The translations under genes were made by a program, and so were the position numbers. From the NCBI RefSeq assembly GCF_019393635.1, contig NC_057861.1, positions 92,734,827 to 92,798,826 of the forward strand: 64,000 nucleotides of DNA, in the 5' to 3' direction. Of the stretch, positions 1 to 10,874 are shown in pieces. Numbering within the stretch: position 1 is the first letter of the stretch; every line of letters starts with the position of its first letter. The stretch is from Dromiciops gliroides (lineage: Eukaryota > Chordata > Mammalia > Microbiotheria > Microbiotheriidae). Under the pieces are notes generated by a model. The model saw nothing but the letters and a program-made list of their open reading frames with translations. It was not told the origin of the DNA and ran no database searches.

Positions 1-279
1 CTGGTGCTCTGTTGAATGCTTTGGTTAAAGGAAATACCTTACTTTTAGTAACCTCAATCCCTAAACATGAATCTGATAAATATTTTCAAAGCCACATCTC
101 TGATGGTCTGCTGCCTTAAAGGTTTAAGAACTGAACAGTGGTGGGAAAGGCATTTAACCTTAGTGCCTCTAGGCAATGATCTAAGTCTGTAAGTTGCAGA
201 AAAAGTACTGATCCACATTAGCTGAGAGAAATTCTTCACTGGGGTTTCTCAATACCAATGAAATCTCTGCTTCTATTTC
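1..279. other. unassigned single-copy sequence
   Basis: I see no repeat family, RNA gene or credible coding region here. The short open frame on the minus strand has no recognisable domain and runs through AT-rich sequence. Confidence 0.3.
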
Positions 280-475
280 ATTCAATCCCATTCTTACAAC
301 AACTCTATAAAGTAAGTAGAATAGGTATTATTATCTTCATTTGACAGATAAAGAAACAGACTTGGGAAAATGAGGTGATTTGCCTATGATTCAATAGTGC
401 TAACTGGTGGCAGAGCTACTGTAAGGATGAAAACTTTTCTTTTTGACCCCCTAGTTCAGCCTCTTTCCACCTCAC
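280..475 (-). mobile_element. MIR-type SINE, old
   Basis: The stretch carries the usual antisense MIR order: a piece with the sense of 'tattattatcttcatttgac' (cDNA end of the CORE), then 'gataaagaaacaga', then a damaged 'gtggcagagct'. It is strongly diverged and has no visible target-site duplication. Strand is inferred from this order. Confidence 0.6.
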
Positions 476-976
476 AACCCTGTCTCTAAAGCTTCCTCCA
501 TATTAGTGATTTATCCTGTCTCCTTGAGGCTATTAGTACTGGGGGGAGTCAGAAGGCAAGAGGAAGTAACTGAAGTTGGAATACTATTCTTCTACATCAT
601 TGCTTTGTGTTGAGTGGCATTTAACTCTTCTCCATTGAAGCCACTATCCAGTGAACAGCTTTTGGGATTGATTAAATGCTTTAGCTCAACTAGAACCATT
701 AATCAATTTCACCAGCTGTTTACAGCTTTATTTACTACAAATAAAGAGAAGGTAATCCCTTTAAACCCAATAGATCTAAATTAACTGAAGGCTTCTAAAG
801 AATGATTGCTGTGTAGCCCAAGAGTTACCTCTTGGGCTTTAGAGGACAAAATAGAAACATGACTATGGTCAGCAACGTAGTCAACTGGGATCTCTTTCTG
901 CTGACAAGAGTATTCAAAACTGTCTTTGTCTCTAATGTAGAGGAAGAGGGCACAGGTGTCACCTTGGGATTCCTTT
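476..976. other. unassigned, AT-rich middle part
   Basis: No repeat was recognised. Positions 655-760 are AT-rich with several homeodomain-type ATTA/TAAT cores, a texture often seen in conserved non-coding elements. That is only a visual impression. Confidence 0.25.
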
Positions 977-992
977 AAGAAGAATTAGAGGC

Positions 993-1150
993 GGGGCAGC
1001 TAGATGGTGCAGTGGATAGAGCACAGGCCCTGAAGTCAGGAGTACCTGAGTTCAAATCCGGCCTCAGACACTTAATACTTACTAGCTCTGTGACCCTGGG
1101 CAAGTCACTTAACCCCAATTGCCTCACTAAAAAAAAATAAGAAGAAGAAG
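993..1150 (+). mobile_element. young marsupial tRNA-derived SINE (WSINE1-like)
   Basis: It has the full head GGGGCAGCTAGATGGTGCAG, a box-B-like GAGTTCAAATCC, the core 'gtgaccctgggcaagtcac' and the tail CCAATTGCCTCAC followed by an A-rich, GAA-rich tail. The 16-bp target-site duplication is 977-992 and 1151-1166 with one mismatch, so the insertion used L1-type machinery. Confidence 0.9.
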
Positions 1151-1166
1151 AAGAAGAATTCGAGGC

Positions 1167-1689
1167 AAAGGAAGAATAAGAATCCTGATAGCTAGATTCC
1201 CAAACCTCTGCCCCTCTTACCTCCTCAGTCAGTGAGTTTCATTTACTGTCTTTCCCTTAGCACTTTAGTTTATTATTTACTATCTGCAAGTTGTTCATTG
1301 GATATATATACCCATAAGTGGTTGTTTCCTGTCTATTAAGGGAAAGCTTCCAGCCCATTGCAAAAGAGATGTGTTCTGAAAGAGAAGGGAGAAAAATATA
1401 CCTGCATTTTAGATAAATGCTACATTTATACCATTCTACCATAGGCTAGGTGGTCCCCTTTTTGGAAAGATTTTTGGGGATACATGGATAGGATTCATAC
1501 AGAAGAGGTTGCCATTTGAGTGCATTTATCAATAGCTACTATATGTATTAAAGATTTGAAGTATATGTTAATTATATTTATTCCTATAAGTTTATTCAAT
1601 TTAATACTTTTTGACATGTATTGATTCAATGACTGCTCTATTCAAAAAACAGTTTTAGAAAGATACTACCCTTTTGAATCTTACTGTCT
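1167..1689. other. unassigned
   Basis: AT-rich sequence without a recognised repeat or coding region. The minus-strand frame at 1257-1442 has no domain and is not called as a gene. Confidence 0.3.
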
Positions 1690-1779
1690 AGGGCAAAGAT
1701 TATTAATCTTTTTGTGTATTGTGGACTCCATTGGCATGATAGGGAAAACTATGGATTCTTTCTTAAAATAATGTGTTTT

Positions 1780-1939
1780 TTATTTTATTTTATTTTATTT
1801 TTTGGTGAGGCAATTGGGGTTAAGTGACTTGCCCAAGGTCACACAGCTAGTAAGTGTCAAGTGTCTGGGGCCGGATTTGAATTCAGGTCCTCCTGACTCC
1901 AGGACTGGTGCTCTATTTACTGTGCCACCTAGCTTCCCC
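1780..1939 (-). mobile_element. young tRNA-derived SINE nested in hAT copy 1
   Basis: Antisense SINE with a (TTTTA)n tail, TTGGTGAGGCAATTGGGGTT and GCCACCTAGCTTCCCC at its 5' end. A perfect 15-bp target-site duplication AAAATAATGTGTTTT lies at 1765-1779 and 1940-1954. Confidence 0.9.
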
Positions 1940-2034
1940 AAAATAATGTGTTTTAATGCATAAAATAAAATACACAGGATTATAATGAATCCAATGATAT
2001 GGAAATACAGATATTTAAGAAAAAAACATTGTTA

Positions 2035-2190
2035 GGGCAGCTAGGTGGCACAGTGGATAAAGCACCAGCCCTGGATTCAGGAGGACCTGGGTTCAAATCC
2101 AGCCTAAAACACTTGATATTTATTAGATGTGTGACCCTGGGCAAGTCACTTAACCCTCATTGCCCTGCAAAAAAGAAAGGAAAAAAAAAT
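2035..2190 (+). mobile_element. tRNA-derived SINE, 'CTGCAAAA'-tail subfamily
   Basis: Full-length SINE ending in CCCTCATTGCCCTGCAAAAA instead of the commoner CCAATTGCCTCAC tail. It is the second SINE in hAT copy 1. An open frame of 77 codons across it is an artefact of the SINE. Confidence 0.85.
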
Positions 2191-2254
2191 TATGGATCTC
2201 AGTTTAGAGAGTTAAGACACAGATGCAAATGACAGTATTACAAAATACAGAAAA

Positions 2255-2660
2255 TCTTCATAAGAACAAGGTTCTGGGTGAGGTCCAAGATTGAAAAAAC
2301 AATCCTGGCTGAGAGGATCAGGAAATTCTTTCTGGAAGAGGTGCCATTTGAGATACACATTTAATACCTGGAATTCAACACATTAAGGGAAGTAGGGAGG
2401 ACATTCTAGTCATAGGAATAGTAGGGGCCACCACATTCAGGGTATATTTGTAGACTAGTGAGTCGATCAATTAGGCTGCAGTAGCATAGGGCGCATTATA
2501 CAGAAGCAGAAAAAAAACTGGAATGATATGGGAGCACCAGATTACAGAGGGCTTTAAATGTAAGGTAGAGGAGTTTTCATTATGTTTAGTTCACAGTTTG
2601 GAATAAGTACTTATTCAATTTAATTCATTTCAACAAATACTTAATGAGTAATATCATCAG
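2255..2660 (-). mobile_element. L2 LINE fragment
   Basis: The order 'gaagaggtgccatttgag', 'aagtagggaggacattcta', 'gagggctttaaatgtaa' is the antisense of the 3' part of L2 and recurs in the same order in the long copy at 49430-51440. The fragment ends in 'caacaaatacttaatga', the reverse of the L2 3' terminus. Confidence 0.55.
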
Positions 2661-3029
2661 CTTCCTATGCAAAAACTCTGTATTAATAAAATTCTAAAAT
2701 GAAGACTTAGAAGGCATAACATTGAAATCTTTATATTTAGGGTTTTCTTGTAGAAGGATTAGGCTTATTATTTTTAGCATCAAATGGAGACTAGGAAAAA
2801 TTGGTGGCAATTATAGATGTGATTTGAGCTTAACAATAACAATATGAGGGGTCCAAAAAGTAGAATAGGTTATCTCAATAAATAGCGAGTTCTTTATTGA
2901 CTGCAAGTCTTCAAATGGAGAATGAATAACTATTTATCACAAAGGTTATTAAGGTACAGATTGAACCAAATGGCCTCTGGTCATGGTACTGTCAAAAGAG
3001 AACTTACTCCATAGTTGAAGAGTCTAGAT

Positions 3030-3185
3030 TAAAATTTTGTATATGAAGTTTACTGCATTTTTGATGTTAGGCAAGTCACAACTTCCCTGGGCCTCAGTTC
3101 TCTCATCTGTAAAAAGGACTTTGGACCAGATGCTTTCAATGTTATTTTTAGCTTTAGATTTGTGATCCTATGACTGACTGCTAAG
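3030..3185 (+). mobile_element. MIR-type SINE, old
   Basis: Sense MIR blocks 'ctgggcctcagttctctca', 'tctgtaaaaaggac' and 'tttgtgatcctatgact' occur in the expected order. Confidence 0.65.
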
Positions 3186-3539
3186 TTCCCTTCTTGCTTG
3201 GAGGTCCTGAATGTATAAAATAGCTATGAATCATTAAAATGTTTAAGTATGAGAACGGGGCTAGGACAACTTCAAGTGCTCCAGCCATGGTACCTGCTAT
3301 AGGAAGGGCATGGGGACATGGAGGACACCAAATGAGTGAAAGATATGTCCCCTCTCCACGTGGAGAATGGTCTTATTGGAGAAACAAGGAATGAAGCAAT
3401 ATGTGAACTAGTCCTGAAGGGTAGGGGAAAATGATAGCTTATAATTTAAAACAGATAAGTTTTGTCTTTTAGCAAGCTTATCTGCTCCAAACCATGAAAA
3501 CTCTGGTGAAATGGTGGGGGAAGTTCAATTGACTCAAAG
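3186..3539. other. unassigned
   Basis: No repeat family or gene was recognised. Confidence 0.25.
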
Positions 3540-4195
3540 AGTAGATGTATTTTTTACCCTTTCTTTCAGGATATATCTCTATTACAATACTCTTTCAATT
3601 GGTCCTGTGGCTTACAGTCTATTTCCTCTAGAGTCCATCCTCTACATAGCTAACAAATTGCACACATGTTTGACTATGTCACTGTCTTGTTCAAGGAACT
3701 TCAGTAACCCCCATTTGCCTCTAGGAAAAAAATACACATTCCTTTGTTTGGCCTTTAAAGCTGTGCATAATCTGGCTCCAGCCTACCTTTTAAATTTAGT
3801 GTCCGTTATTCTCATTTACCTACCCTAAATTCCAGGCAAATTGACCTATGTGCAATTCCTTCATATAAAATTCCATCATCTGTTCCATAGGTAGACTCAA
3901 ATCTAGAAAGTATTCTCTCCTTATTTTTACCACTCAGAATATCTAGCTTCCTTCAAAATTTAGCTCAAATTCCACTTCTCTGCTTACCTAATCCAATCCA
4001 GTTACTAGAGTCCTCACCCCTTCCCCAAGAAATTACTTTGCCTACATTTTGTATTTGGTGCTTTCCCTTGATAGAAGATAAGCTCCTTGAGGGAAGGGAT
4101 TGTTTCCTTTTGTCTTTTTATCCCTACTGCTTAGCTCAGTGCTTGACAACTAGGAGGCAATTAATAAATTCTTGTTGAACTGAATCAAATTGAAG
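3540..4195 (+). mobile_element. L2 LINE, 3' part
   Basis: Sense L2 blocks appear in order: 'tggcctttaaagctgtgcat' with the encoded remnant AFKAVHNLAPAYL, the 'ctcaaattccacttct' block, and the 3' terminus 'gcaattaataaattcttgtt'. The open frame at 3511-3828 is part of this LINE remnant and lacks the reverse transcriptase core. Confidence 0.75.
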
Positions 4196-4920
4196 GCAAC
4201 AGGTTGTATCCCAACCTATTCATCCTTCTAAATTGGCATTAAACATAAATTTCAAATCTAAAAGTAATTATATTCCTTTTCCATCTTCACATTCTTCCCA
4301 CCTCAAGCCAAAACGTTCTTGTTCTATTCACTGAGCAGATTTGATTAAGGGGACATGACCAGTCTCAATGCTGCTAGTTTCTGAATCCTAATAGACATCC
4401 CCAAGCCCTCCAGCCAGCACTAATCCAGAGTGGAGCTAGCCAACACAAGCACTTACAAATATGCTTAATCCTTTTACACAGGAGGCATTTGTCAGGCTAC
4501 AGACACCAGCCTTTCTGCTCCACAAGGAAATGCCTGAGCAATCTGAGTGCATAAATGCTGGTCTGTGGAGCTATTATCTGGTTAGATACTTCGCTGAGAA
4601 GCACAGACTTGAAAGCTCCAGACAAATTTTGCACGTCTGCGATGTGCACGGAATGGTTTTGACACAATGTCAGTAGTTACATCAATGGAGCTAATTTGGT
4701 AGCTTGCCTCATTCCATTGCAGATAGGAATGACTGAGTTTGTTGTTAAGCAGAGAGGAAGAGAGGATAAACAGAAAAAGGGAGCAACAGTAGGTCTAGAG
4801 TGCATAGAAAGAGTATTGGTGTATAAACATGTAAAAGAATGTGTGGCTTTTTGTAAATGAAAAAGGTGCAAAGGATAGGGGCTAGAATTATCAGACTATT
4901 CAGAGAGGCATCCTGTCAGG
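4196..4920. other. non-repetitive stretch, candidate conserved non-coding element
   Basis: No interspersed repeat was seen. Positions 4440-4690 contain CpGs at 'tacttcgctg', 'gcacgtctgcgatgtgcacgg' and an intact-looking non-repetitive texture, unusual beside the decayed repeats on both sides. Two short frames on either strand have no recognisable domain. Confidence 0.25.
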
Positions 4921-4924
4921 AATT

Positions 4925-5130
4925 ACGGAAGTCATAGGTGATACAATGGGTAGAGCCCTAGAACTGGAGCCCCAGAGCTGAGTTCAAATCCAACCTCAGA
5001 CAATCACTAGTTATATCACCCTGGACAAGTCATTTAAATCTGTCTCAGTTTTCTCATCTACCTTCCAGGGTCATTTTGAAGATAAAATGATATAATATTA
5101 GTTAAGTGATTCACAAACCTTAAAGTATCA
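4925..5130 (+). mobile_element. CORE-SINE (MAR1/MIR type), old
   Basis: Sense order: 'gatacaatgggtagagccct', box-B-like GAGTTCAAATCC, 'accctggacaagtcattta', 'gtctcagttttctcatct'. The tail 'gattcacaaacctt' is typical of MIR-like copies. Confidence 0.7.
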
Positions 5131-5224
5131 TGTAAAAATAATCATCACCATGTTACAATCACATAATTATCATGTAATAACAATTATTATCACATAATAA
5201 AATTATTATTAATCCACAATGCCC

Positions 5225-5425
5225 TGCCCTGACCACATATGGTGTTCGTTTTTGTACACTATATTTTAGGAGTGACATAGACAAAGCAGAGAAGTACCAG
5301 AAGAGAGTGATTCTAATGGGAAGAAGTCTCAAAATCAAGCTATATAAGGATCATTTCTTGAAACTAGCAACATTTAATTAGTCTGGAGAGGAGAAGGCTT
5401 ATCCTGATAGCTTTCTACCAAATAT
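5225..5425 (+). mobile_element. L3/CR1 LINE fragment
   Basis: Contains 'atatggtgttcg', 'gagtgacatagacaaagca' and 'tctggagaggagaaggct', the same order of blocks as in the longer L3/CR1 copy at 38285-39640. Confidence 0.55.
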
Positions 5426-5489
5426 ATAGCTGACCTATCACCTCCCTTATTCTGGACACACTTCCTCTCTCCCTATAGCCCAGAATCAT

Positions 5490-5900
5490 ATTGGTTTGGG
5501 GGAGCTATTAGGTAGCACACTTTACTCATAGAGAGTTTCCAGAACACCCAAGCCACCCAAATGCTTGCTACTGGAACTGTTATCGAGTCTGTCTTTTTGT
5601 GAAGAACTTTGTGTTTATCCCTGTTAAATTCTATCTTTCTAGCATGCTGAGATTATTTTGGAGCTTATTCATTCCAAGTGTTAGTGTCTCAGCTTTGTGG
5701 CATTGATATATCTGGCAAGCATGCTATCTATGCCTTTATATGTTACTGATTAAGATGCTAAATATTATAAGTCCAAAGGCAGATCACTAGGGTTTGCCCT
5801 CTAGAGACCTCCCTCAAAGTGGCATTGATCCATTATTGACTATTCTTTGGGTTTGACCAATCATCCAGTGCTGAATCATCCACCTAGGCTAACATCTGAC
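5490..5900 (-). mobile_element. L3/CR1 LINE fragment, opposite orientation
   Basis: Blocks such as 'gttaaattctatctttct', 'ggcaagcatgctatctatgc' and 'tagagacctccctca' are the antisense of the L3/CR1 region that precedes the 'gatgacacaaa' block seen in sense at 38330. Family assignment is from recognised pattern only. Confidence 0.45.
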
Positions 5901-5924
5901 TAACACCTCTCTGTTTGAACAACA

Positions 5925-7550
5925 GATCAGAAAAATACTCTAGATACCATATTCCAGGAAATTATTAAGGAGAACTGCCCTGATATTATAGAATCAGAGT
6001 ATAAAATTGTCACTGAAAGAATCCACCAATCACCTCCTGAAAGAGACCCCAAAATGAAAACTCCAAGGAATATTGTAGCCAAATTCCAGAATTATCAGGT
6101 CAAGGAGAAAATACTCCAAGAAGCCAGAAAGAAGCAATGCAAATATCATGGACCCCAGTCAGGATTGCTCAGGACCTGACAGCTTCAACATTAAAGGATC
6201 TCAAGGCTTGGAATATGATATTCCAGAAGGCAAAGGAGCTTGGATTTCAGCCAAGAACCTGCTGCCCAGCAAAAGTGAGCATTCTCTTTCAGGAAAAGAT
6301 GGACATTCAATAAAATTGGGGACTTTCAAGGTTTCCTGATGAAAAGACCAGAACTGAGTAGAAAATTCAATCTTAACATATGAGACTCAGGAGAAGTTTA
6401 AAAAAAGTTTAAAAAGGTAAATGGGGGTGCAGCTAGGTGGTGCAGTGCACCAGCCCTGGAGTCAGGAGGACCTGAGTTTAAATCCGGCCTCAGAAACTTG
6501 ACACATACTAGCTGTGTGACCCTGGGCAAGTCACTTAACCCCAATTGCCTCACCAAAAAAAAAAGAAAAAAGAAAAAAAAAAGGTAAACAGGGGGTGGGG
6601 TGGGGGAGTTACTCAATAAGGTTAAACTGTTCATATCCCTACATGGGAAAATGATACTAATAACTCTTGAGAACTGTACATGTATTTGGACAGACAGAGC
6701 GTATAAATATAAGCTGTCTTTGACGTGATGATATAAATACAATTAAGGGGTTAAACAGGGAGTTTATGGGGAGAAGAGGAAAGGAGAGGTAGAATGGGGT
6801 GAATTACATCATATGAAGAAGTGCAAAAAAACCATTACAATAGAGAGAAAGAAGGGAGGGGGTGAAAATTGTTTCAACCTTACTCTCACTAGATTTGATT
6901 CAAAGAGGGAATAACATATACATTCATTTGGATAAAGAAACTTAGCATATCCTTTAGGAAAGTAAAAGGGTAAGGGGGAAAAGGGTGGGGACTGATAGAA
7001 GAGAAGGCAAAACCAAGGAAGAAAATGGTAAAGAAAAGGGAGGGGAATAAAAGGGAGGGCAGATTGGGGGAAAAAGGGGTAAGAAGCAAAACATTGGTGA
7101 GGAGGAATAGGGTGAAAGAGGGGGGGAAATACAGAGGGAGTAAATAGAATGGAGGGGAATAGACAGTTAGTAATAGTAAAACAGAAGTGAATAGCAGAGT
7201 ACAAGATAGTTCCGAAGGACTCATGATGGAAAAGGCTCTCCAAATCCAGAAAACAATAACTTTTGAATATGGATGCAGATTGAACTATACTATTTCTTTT
7301 TTGGTGCTGTTGTTTTTCTTTTCTGAGGTTTTTTCTTTTTGCTCTTATTCTTCTCTCATAGTGTGACTAATGTTTAATGTTATTGTACAAATATAACCTC
7401 TATTGGATTACTTGCTGTCTTGGGGAGGGGGCGAGGGAGGGGATGGAGGGAGACAAATTCGAAACTAGAAATCTTGTAAAAACAAATATTGAAAACTATC
7501 TCTACATGTAACTGGAAAATAATAAAATAATTTTATAATTAAAAGGAAAA
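5925..7550 (+). mobile_element. HAL1 (half-L1): ORF1 followed directly by an L1-like 3' end
   Basis: The first 460 bases encode, in shifting frames, the C-terminal half of an L1 ORF1 protein: residues such as IIKENCPDIIE, TPRNIVAKF and KEKILQEARKK, then a frameshift at about 6155 into an ITQDL-like and AWNMIFQKAKELG-like part. No ORF2 follows. Instead there is a G/A-rich 3' region and an A-rich terminus with 'ggaaaataataaaataat' at 7512-7530. ORF1 joined straight to a 3' end without ORF2 is the definition of HAL1. It is broken by frameshifts and by a SINE at 6427-6576, and its 5' end is missing. Confidence 0.75.
6427..6576 (+). mobile_element. young tRNA-derived SINE inside HAL1
   Basis: Full core and CCAATTGCCTCAC tail. 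The head has a small deletion between 'ggtgcagtg' and 'caccagccctgg'. Flanks AAAAAGGTAAATGGGGG and AAAAAGGTAAACAGGGGG form the target-site duplication (about 6411-6426 and 6577-6595). Confidence 0.85.
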
Positions 7551-7564
7551 AACAAAAGGGGGAA

Positions 7565-8017
7565 TGTGATAAAATAATGGGACTGGCAGATGCCCAGGAG
7601 CCCCCACCTTAAGTTTGATTTTGAATTGATTGAATTGGGTGAGACTGAGAAACTAAGTACCTACTTGTGATGATTAAATTGGGACCACACCTGGATGGCC
7701 CTGAGTAGAGTGTTGTTCTCAGAAGTTGAACTTAGTTAAGGTTGATTAAGTTGAGATCACACATGGGCAACCCTGAGGATAATGTGTTCTCATAAGCTAT
7801 GGACTGCAACATCAATAAGAGACTGCTCTCAGCCAATCAACTTGAAGAACCTCCCACTTCTGGGAGGAGGACAGGAAGTTGGAAGCTGAGGCTGGCAGAT
7901 GGGATCTTGCTCTTTTGGTTTGAGACAGAATTTTTATAGTAACAAAATATCACACTGGATTATCCTCATGCCAGTTGATGTCTTGAAATTCTGAATGATA
8001 GATAGGGGGTCTTCACA
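7565..8017. mobile_element. solo LTR of an endogenous retrovirus-like element (candidate)
   Basis: The 453-bp segment begins TGTGATAAAA and ends GTCTTCACA. Its ends form the TG...CA pair inside a 5-bp inverted repeat TGTGA/TCACA. It is flanked by a 5-bp direct repeat GGGAA at 7560-7564 and 8018-8022. Inside are two tandem copies of a 72-bp unit (7671 and 7743), a CCAAT box at 7833-7837 and an ETS-like CAGGAAGT at 7871-7878. This is how a solo LTR with duplicated U3 enhancers looks. No viral gene is present in the window next to it. Orientation is not certain: a TATAAAA-like string on the minus strand near 7935 argues for minus, the CCAAT for plus. It lies at the end of the HAL1 tail, so it is younger than HAL1. 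Confidence 0.6.
7671..7812. repeat. 72-bp tandem duplication inside the candidate LTR
   Basis: Unit 1 starts TGATTAAATTGGGACCACAC and unit 2, exactly 72 bases later, TGATTAAGTTGAGATCACAC. Similarity continues for about 55 bases through 'ccctgag' and 'gttctca'. Confidence 0.75.
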
Positions 8018-8022
8018 GGGAA

Positions 8023-8639
8023 GGAAAGGTAGAGAGACGATGAAGAGATGAGTATCTTTGAAGCCTCTGGGAGGAGGAGGAGGAAAGACTGTCTATGGCC
8101 AAATCTCAGAGGTTTTTATTTTTTTTTTCCAATAGGGATAAAAAGAAAGAAGAGGAGCGGCCTTCTAGCCAAACATTGCAGAGGAGAGGCGAGGCCCACT
8201 GCGTTTATCCAATATTCCTCACACAATTTTCACTTTAGTTTAATGTTAGAGAGACTGACAAAAATATACATTCCCTTTGGACATCTCTGTAGTATGATCC
8301 TTAGCTTACCCTGAGGGTTAGAAGCTAAATATGTTGCCAACATTCTGTATTCTGAGCTTCAAGCTAACTCTCCTGCTCAATAGCTGTCAGCATTGGGAAT
8401 GAGGGGAGACAAGGAACCTGGTGAGATTTAACCCTCAAAGAGAGGCTAAAGAAACTCTATTTAATACCTGGTTTGGGAAAGAGGCAGTATTTAAGTTGGT
8501 GCACTCTATATCCAATGCTTATGAATGATTTTCAAGCCACTTTATCTTTTGTGAAGTTCACGGTTTATTGGGCAGTAGAATAAAAGATTCCATGGCTATC
8601 TAGGGAGCTTGTAGTAGTTTGGCAGTGGTGGACTACTAT
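8023..8639. other. unassigned
   Basis: No repeat or RNA gene was recognised. The plus-strand 88-codon frame at 8048-8314 is rich in Arg/Lys at the start and has no domain I know, so I do not call it. Confidence 0.3.
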
Positions 8640-8935
8640 TTGGTCCTGTTTCCTTGACTCTTTCTTTATCCTAATACCCCTAAATCCAATTAGTTGTTTC
8701 AAGTTCACTTCATTTTAACCTCCACAAAATCTTTCCTGTCCATCTCCCATCTCTTCACTCCCTTGACCTTTACCCTGAATTATTGTAATAGCCTTCAATT
8801 CATTCCCTGACTTTCACATCTCCATCCTCTACACAGCTGCCAACATAATGTTCTGATAATAGCCTGGCCGTGCCACTCTGATGCTCAAAATTATACAGTG
8901 GTTTTTGATTGTCTCTAGGAGAAAGCACTCGGGGG
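8640..8935 (+). mobile_element. L2 LINE fragment
   Basis: Sense blocks 'tattgtaatagccttcaa', 'catcctctacacagctgcca' and 'gccgtgccactctgatgctc' are in L2 order (the part that precedes the 3' UTR). Confidence 0.7.
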
Positions 8936-9169
8936 TTTGTAGGATGTGGCTATTTTCACTTGGTTTCTGACTATGGTCTGTGCTGCTCCAGAGCTAGAAT
9001 ACAGAGTAGTACATCAGAGAAAATCTGGGGGATGAGGACATATCCTGCAGCTTTGACAGACTCCACTACGTTAAAAACTTGAAAATTACAGGCCCAGCTC
9101 AAGGATCTGCAGTTCTTACCTGTGAACCAGCTAAGTTGAGGAGGTTCATATCCAGAGAATTAGTCACCA

Positions 9170-9380
9170 GGTAATGATATTTTTTCCAAAATAAATTTAT
9201 TGACATCTTTTGTTTTTGCATCACTTATATTTCCCCACATATCTCTCAATTTACCACACCCTAAAATAAAGACACAAAAGGGGAAAAAGTAGTTCAGTAG
9301 AATCAATATATTGACAAGAATGGTCACATACACTGTTCCACACTCATAGACCTCCACCTCTGCAAAGAAGGGGAGGATGG
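9170..9380 (-). mobile_element. L1 3'-end-like repeat
   Basis: The sequence from 'ccaaaataaatttattgaca' to 'cacctctgcaaagaagggga' has the order I associate with a marsupial LINE 3' region in antisense. There is no second copy in this window to prove it. Confidence 0.35.
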
Positions 9381-9845
9381 TTCCTTCATATAAACCCCTC
9401 TTTGGAGTTCAGCTGTACCCAAGCTTGTTGGGCATGTCTAGGTATACCTACTATGGAGGTATCCTGAGGGATCTTTGGAGCAATGCTCAGATATCCTACG
9501 ATAGAGTATTCTTCATCCCCAGTCACAAGGGTTGGGTGCACACTTTGATTGACTGTGGAAACAAAATATTGACATCTTTAAAATGGGCAAGATGAGACAG
9601 AACTTACTTTTATGTTGGATGCTCTTTTGACTCACACTTTTTTCCTGCATGTTTTTTTTCCTGCTCCTCTCAAAGCAAAAGATTAGAGTTCATTTATTGT
9701 GCAGACACCTTAACTGAACTAAGGAGGGGGTAAAGGAATTCCCTTCCCCTGCTTTTTTACCCTCTCTTTTACTTTGTTTCTAAGGCATTTGCTTATGATC
9801 TGTTTCTGTTATCCTCAGTTTCAAGTACAGACAATGATCTTCATC

Positions 9846-9940
9846 AGACTGAGAGTGGGCCATAGTGACCTTGGAACCAGGATGTCAGGCAGGGTAGTGA
9901 AGCCAGCTAGTCCAGCAGAGACACCCTGTGCAAGCTGAAT
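9846..9940 (+). repeat. degenerate direct repeat, copy 1
   Basis: Blocks 'catagtgaccttggaaccag', 'gccagctag' and 'acaccctgtgcaagctgaa' recur in the same order about 1025 bases downstream with similar spacing. Confidence 0.5.
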
Positions 9941-10874
9941 CCCAAAGACCATTGGTATGGTTATCCCTCCTTGTTGTTGGTGATTAGTGCGCTACATCTG
10001 TATGAGGATTGGGGGAGGAGTTGGCAAAATTGAAGTGAAGAGAGTCTCTTAACTTTGAGTCTCTTCAGTATCTTTGGGTTCAGCAGTCACGTGAGGTGCT
10101 TCTGGCTTCCAGGGACAAGATGGAAAGTGTCAATCCCTCTTCAGATTGCAGAAGGGTGAATAATGCTCTGGGGAAAAAAAAACAGCATGAGAGGAGTTGG
10201 CAATATTCATCATGTCCCTATCTCCAGCTTGCTACACAAGAGACTTTGAGGAATTTCCCCTTTGGGAACTAGGACTCTCTTTCTTAGTTTAACTGGGTTA
10301 CCTCACTCCCAAGGGGGAGAATTCATTCTGTAATGTCTGCAACACATTCCGATATGTATACTTTCTTTGATTTCTATTTTCCTATTGAATGGGATTCTTT
10401 GCTATTTGCTATCTTTGTCTTCATTATGGAACTGATATTTTAGGTGAAAAGGGAGTCAAACTTTGGATATAAAACTTAAGGTCTTATTTTCCTCAGTATG
10501 GAATAGCAATAAGAAGTGTAGCTTGAACTTGAAAACTACATCCTCTAGACCAATAATATTTAAGGGAGCAGACAGATCTAATACTAGCCTGGTACTCCCT
10601 TTCTCTTGAGTGAAGCAGAGTGGCCAATCTTCTGGCCCCAACATCCTATTTCTCCTGCAGGAGTAAATATCTCCCCTTGTATAAGGGTGGGGGAAAGAGG
10701 CAAGAGATGTTTATTCTACCTCCTGTTGAACCCCATGACACCAGGCTGCATGTGGACATGTCAGGGACAGCCTTTCTACATGTGCAGGGCTCTTGAGTGA
10801 TGCAGAATGAACTGCAAGTGTTTGTTTCTCTTCTCTTTCCTTGGTCCTTAACTTCAGATAAGAGACTGATCACC

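Larger units (their letters stand above)
1690..2225 (-). mobile_element. non-autonomous hAT-type DNA element, copy 1, split by two SINEs
   Basis: The pieces 1690-1779, 1940-2034 and 2191-2225 align, in reverse orientation, with the better preserved copy at 56972-57159. Shared blocks include the reverse of 'tgtaatcctttgtatttta' and of the 'ccatgacac' end. Two SINEs of opposite orientation sit inside it, so the hAT element is older than both. Ends are approximate because the terminal repeats are decayed. Confidence 0.6.

Noticed and set aside
3511..3828. 105-codon frame as a possible gene
   Set aside because: It lies in L2 and encodes only the usual AFKAVHNLAPAYL-type remnant.
6809..7243. 144-codon minus-strand hydrophobic frame
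   Set aside because: It is the reverse of the G/A-rich HAL1 3' region, so Phe/Pro/Leu content is expected.
7540..7565. Purine-rich run before the LTR as a retroviral polypurine tract
   Set aside because: The run continues the A-rich HAL1 tail and the GGGAA duplication on both sides fits a solo LTR better than a provirus end.
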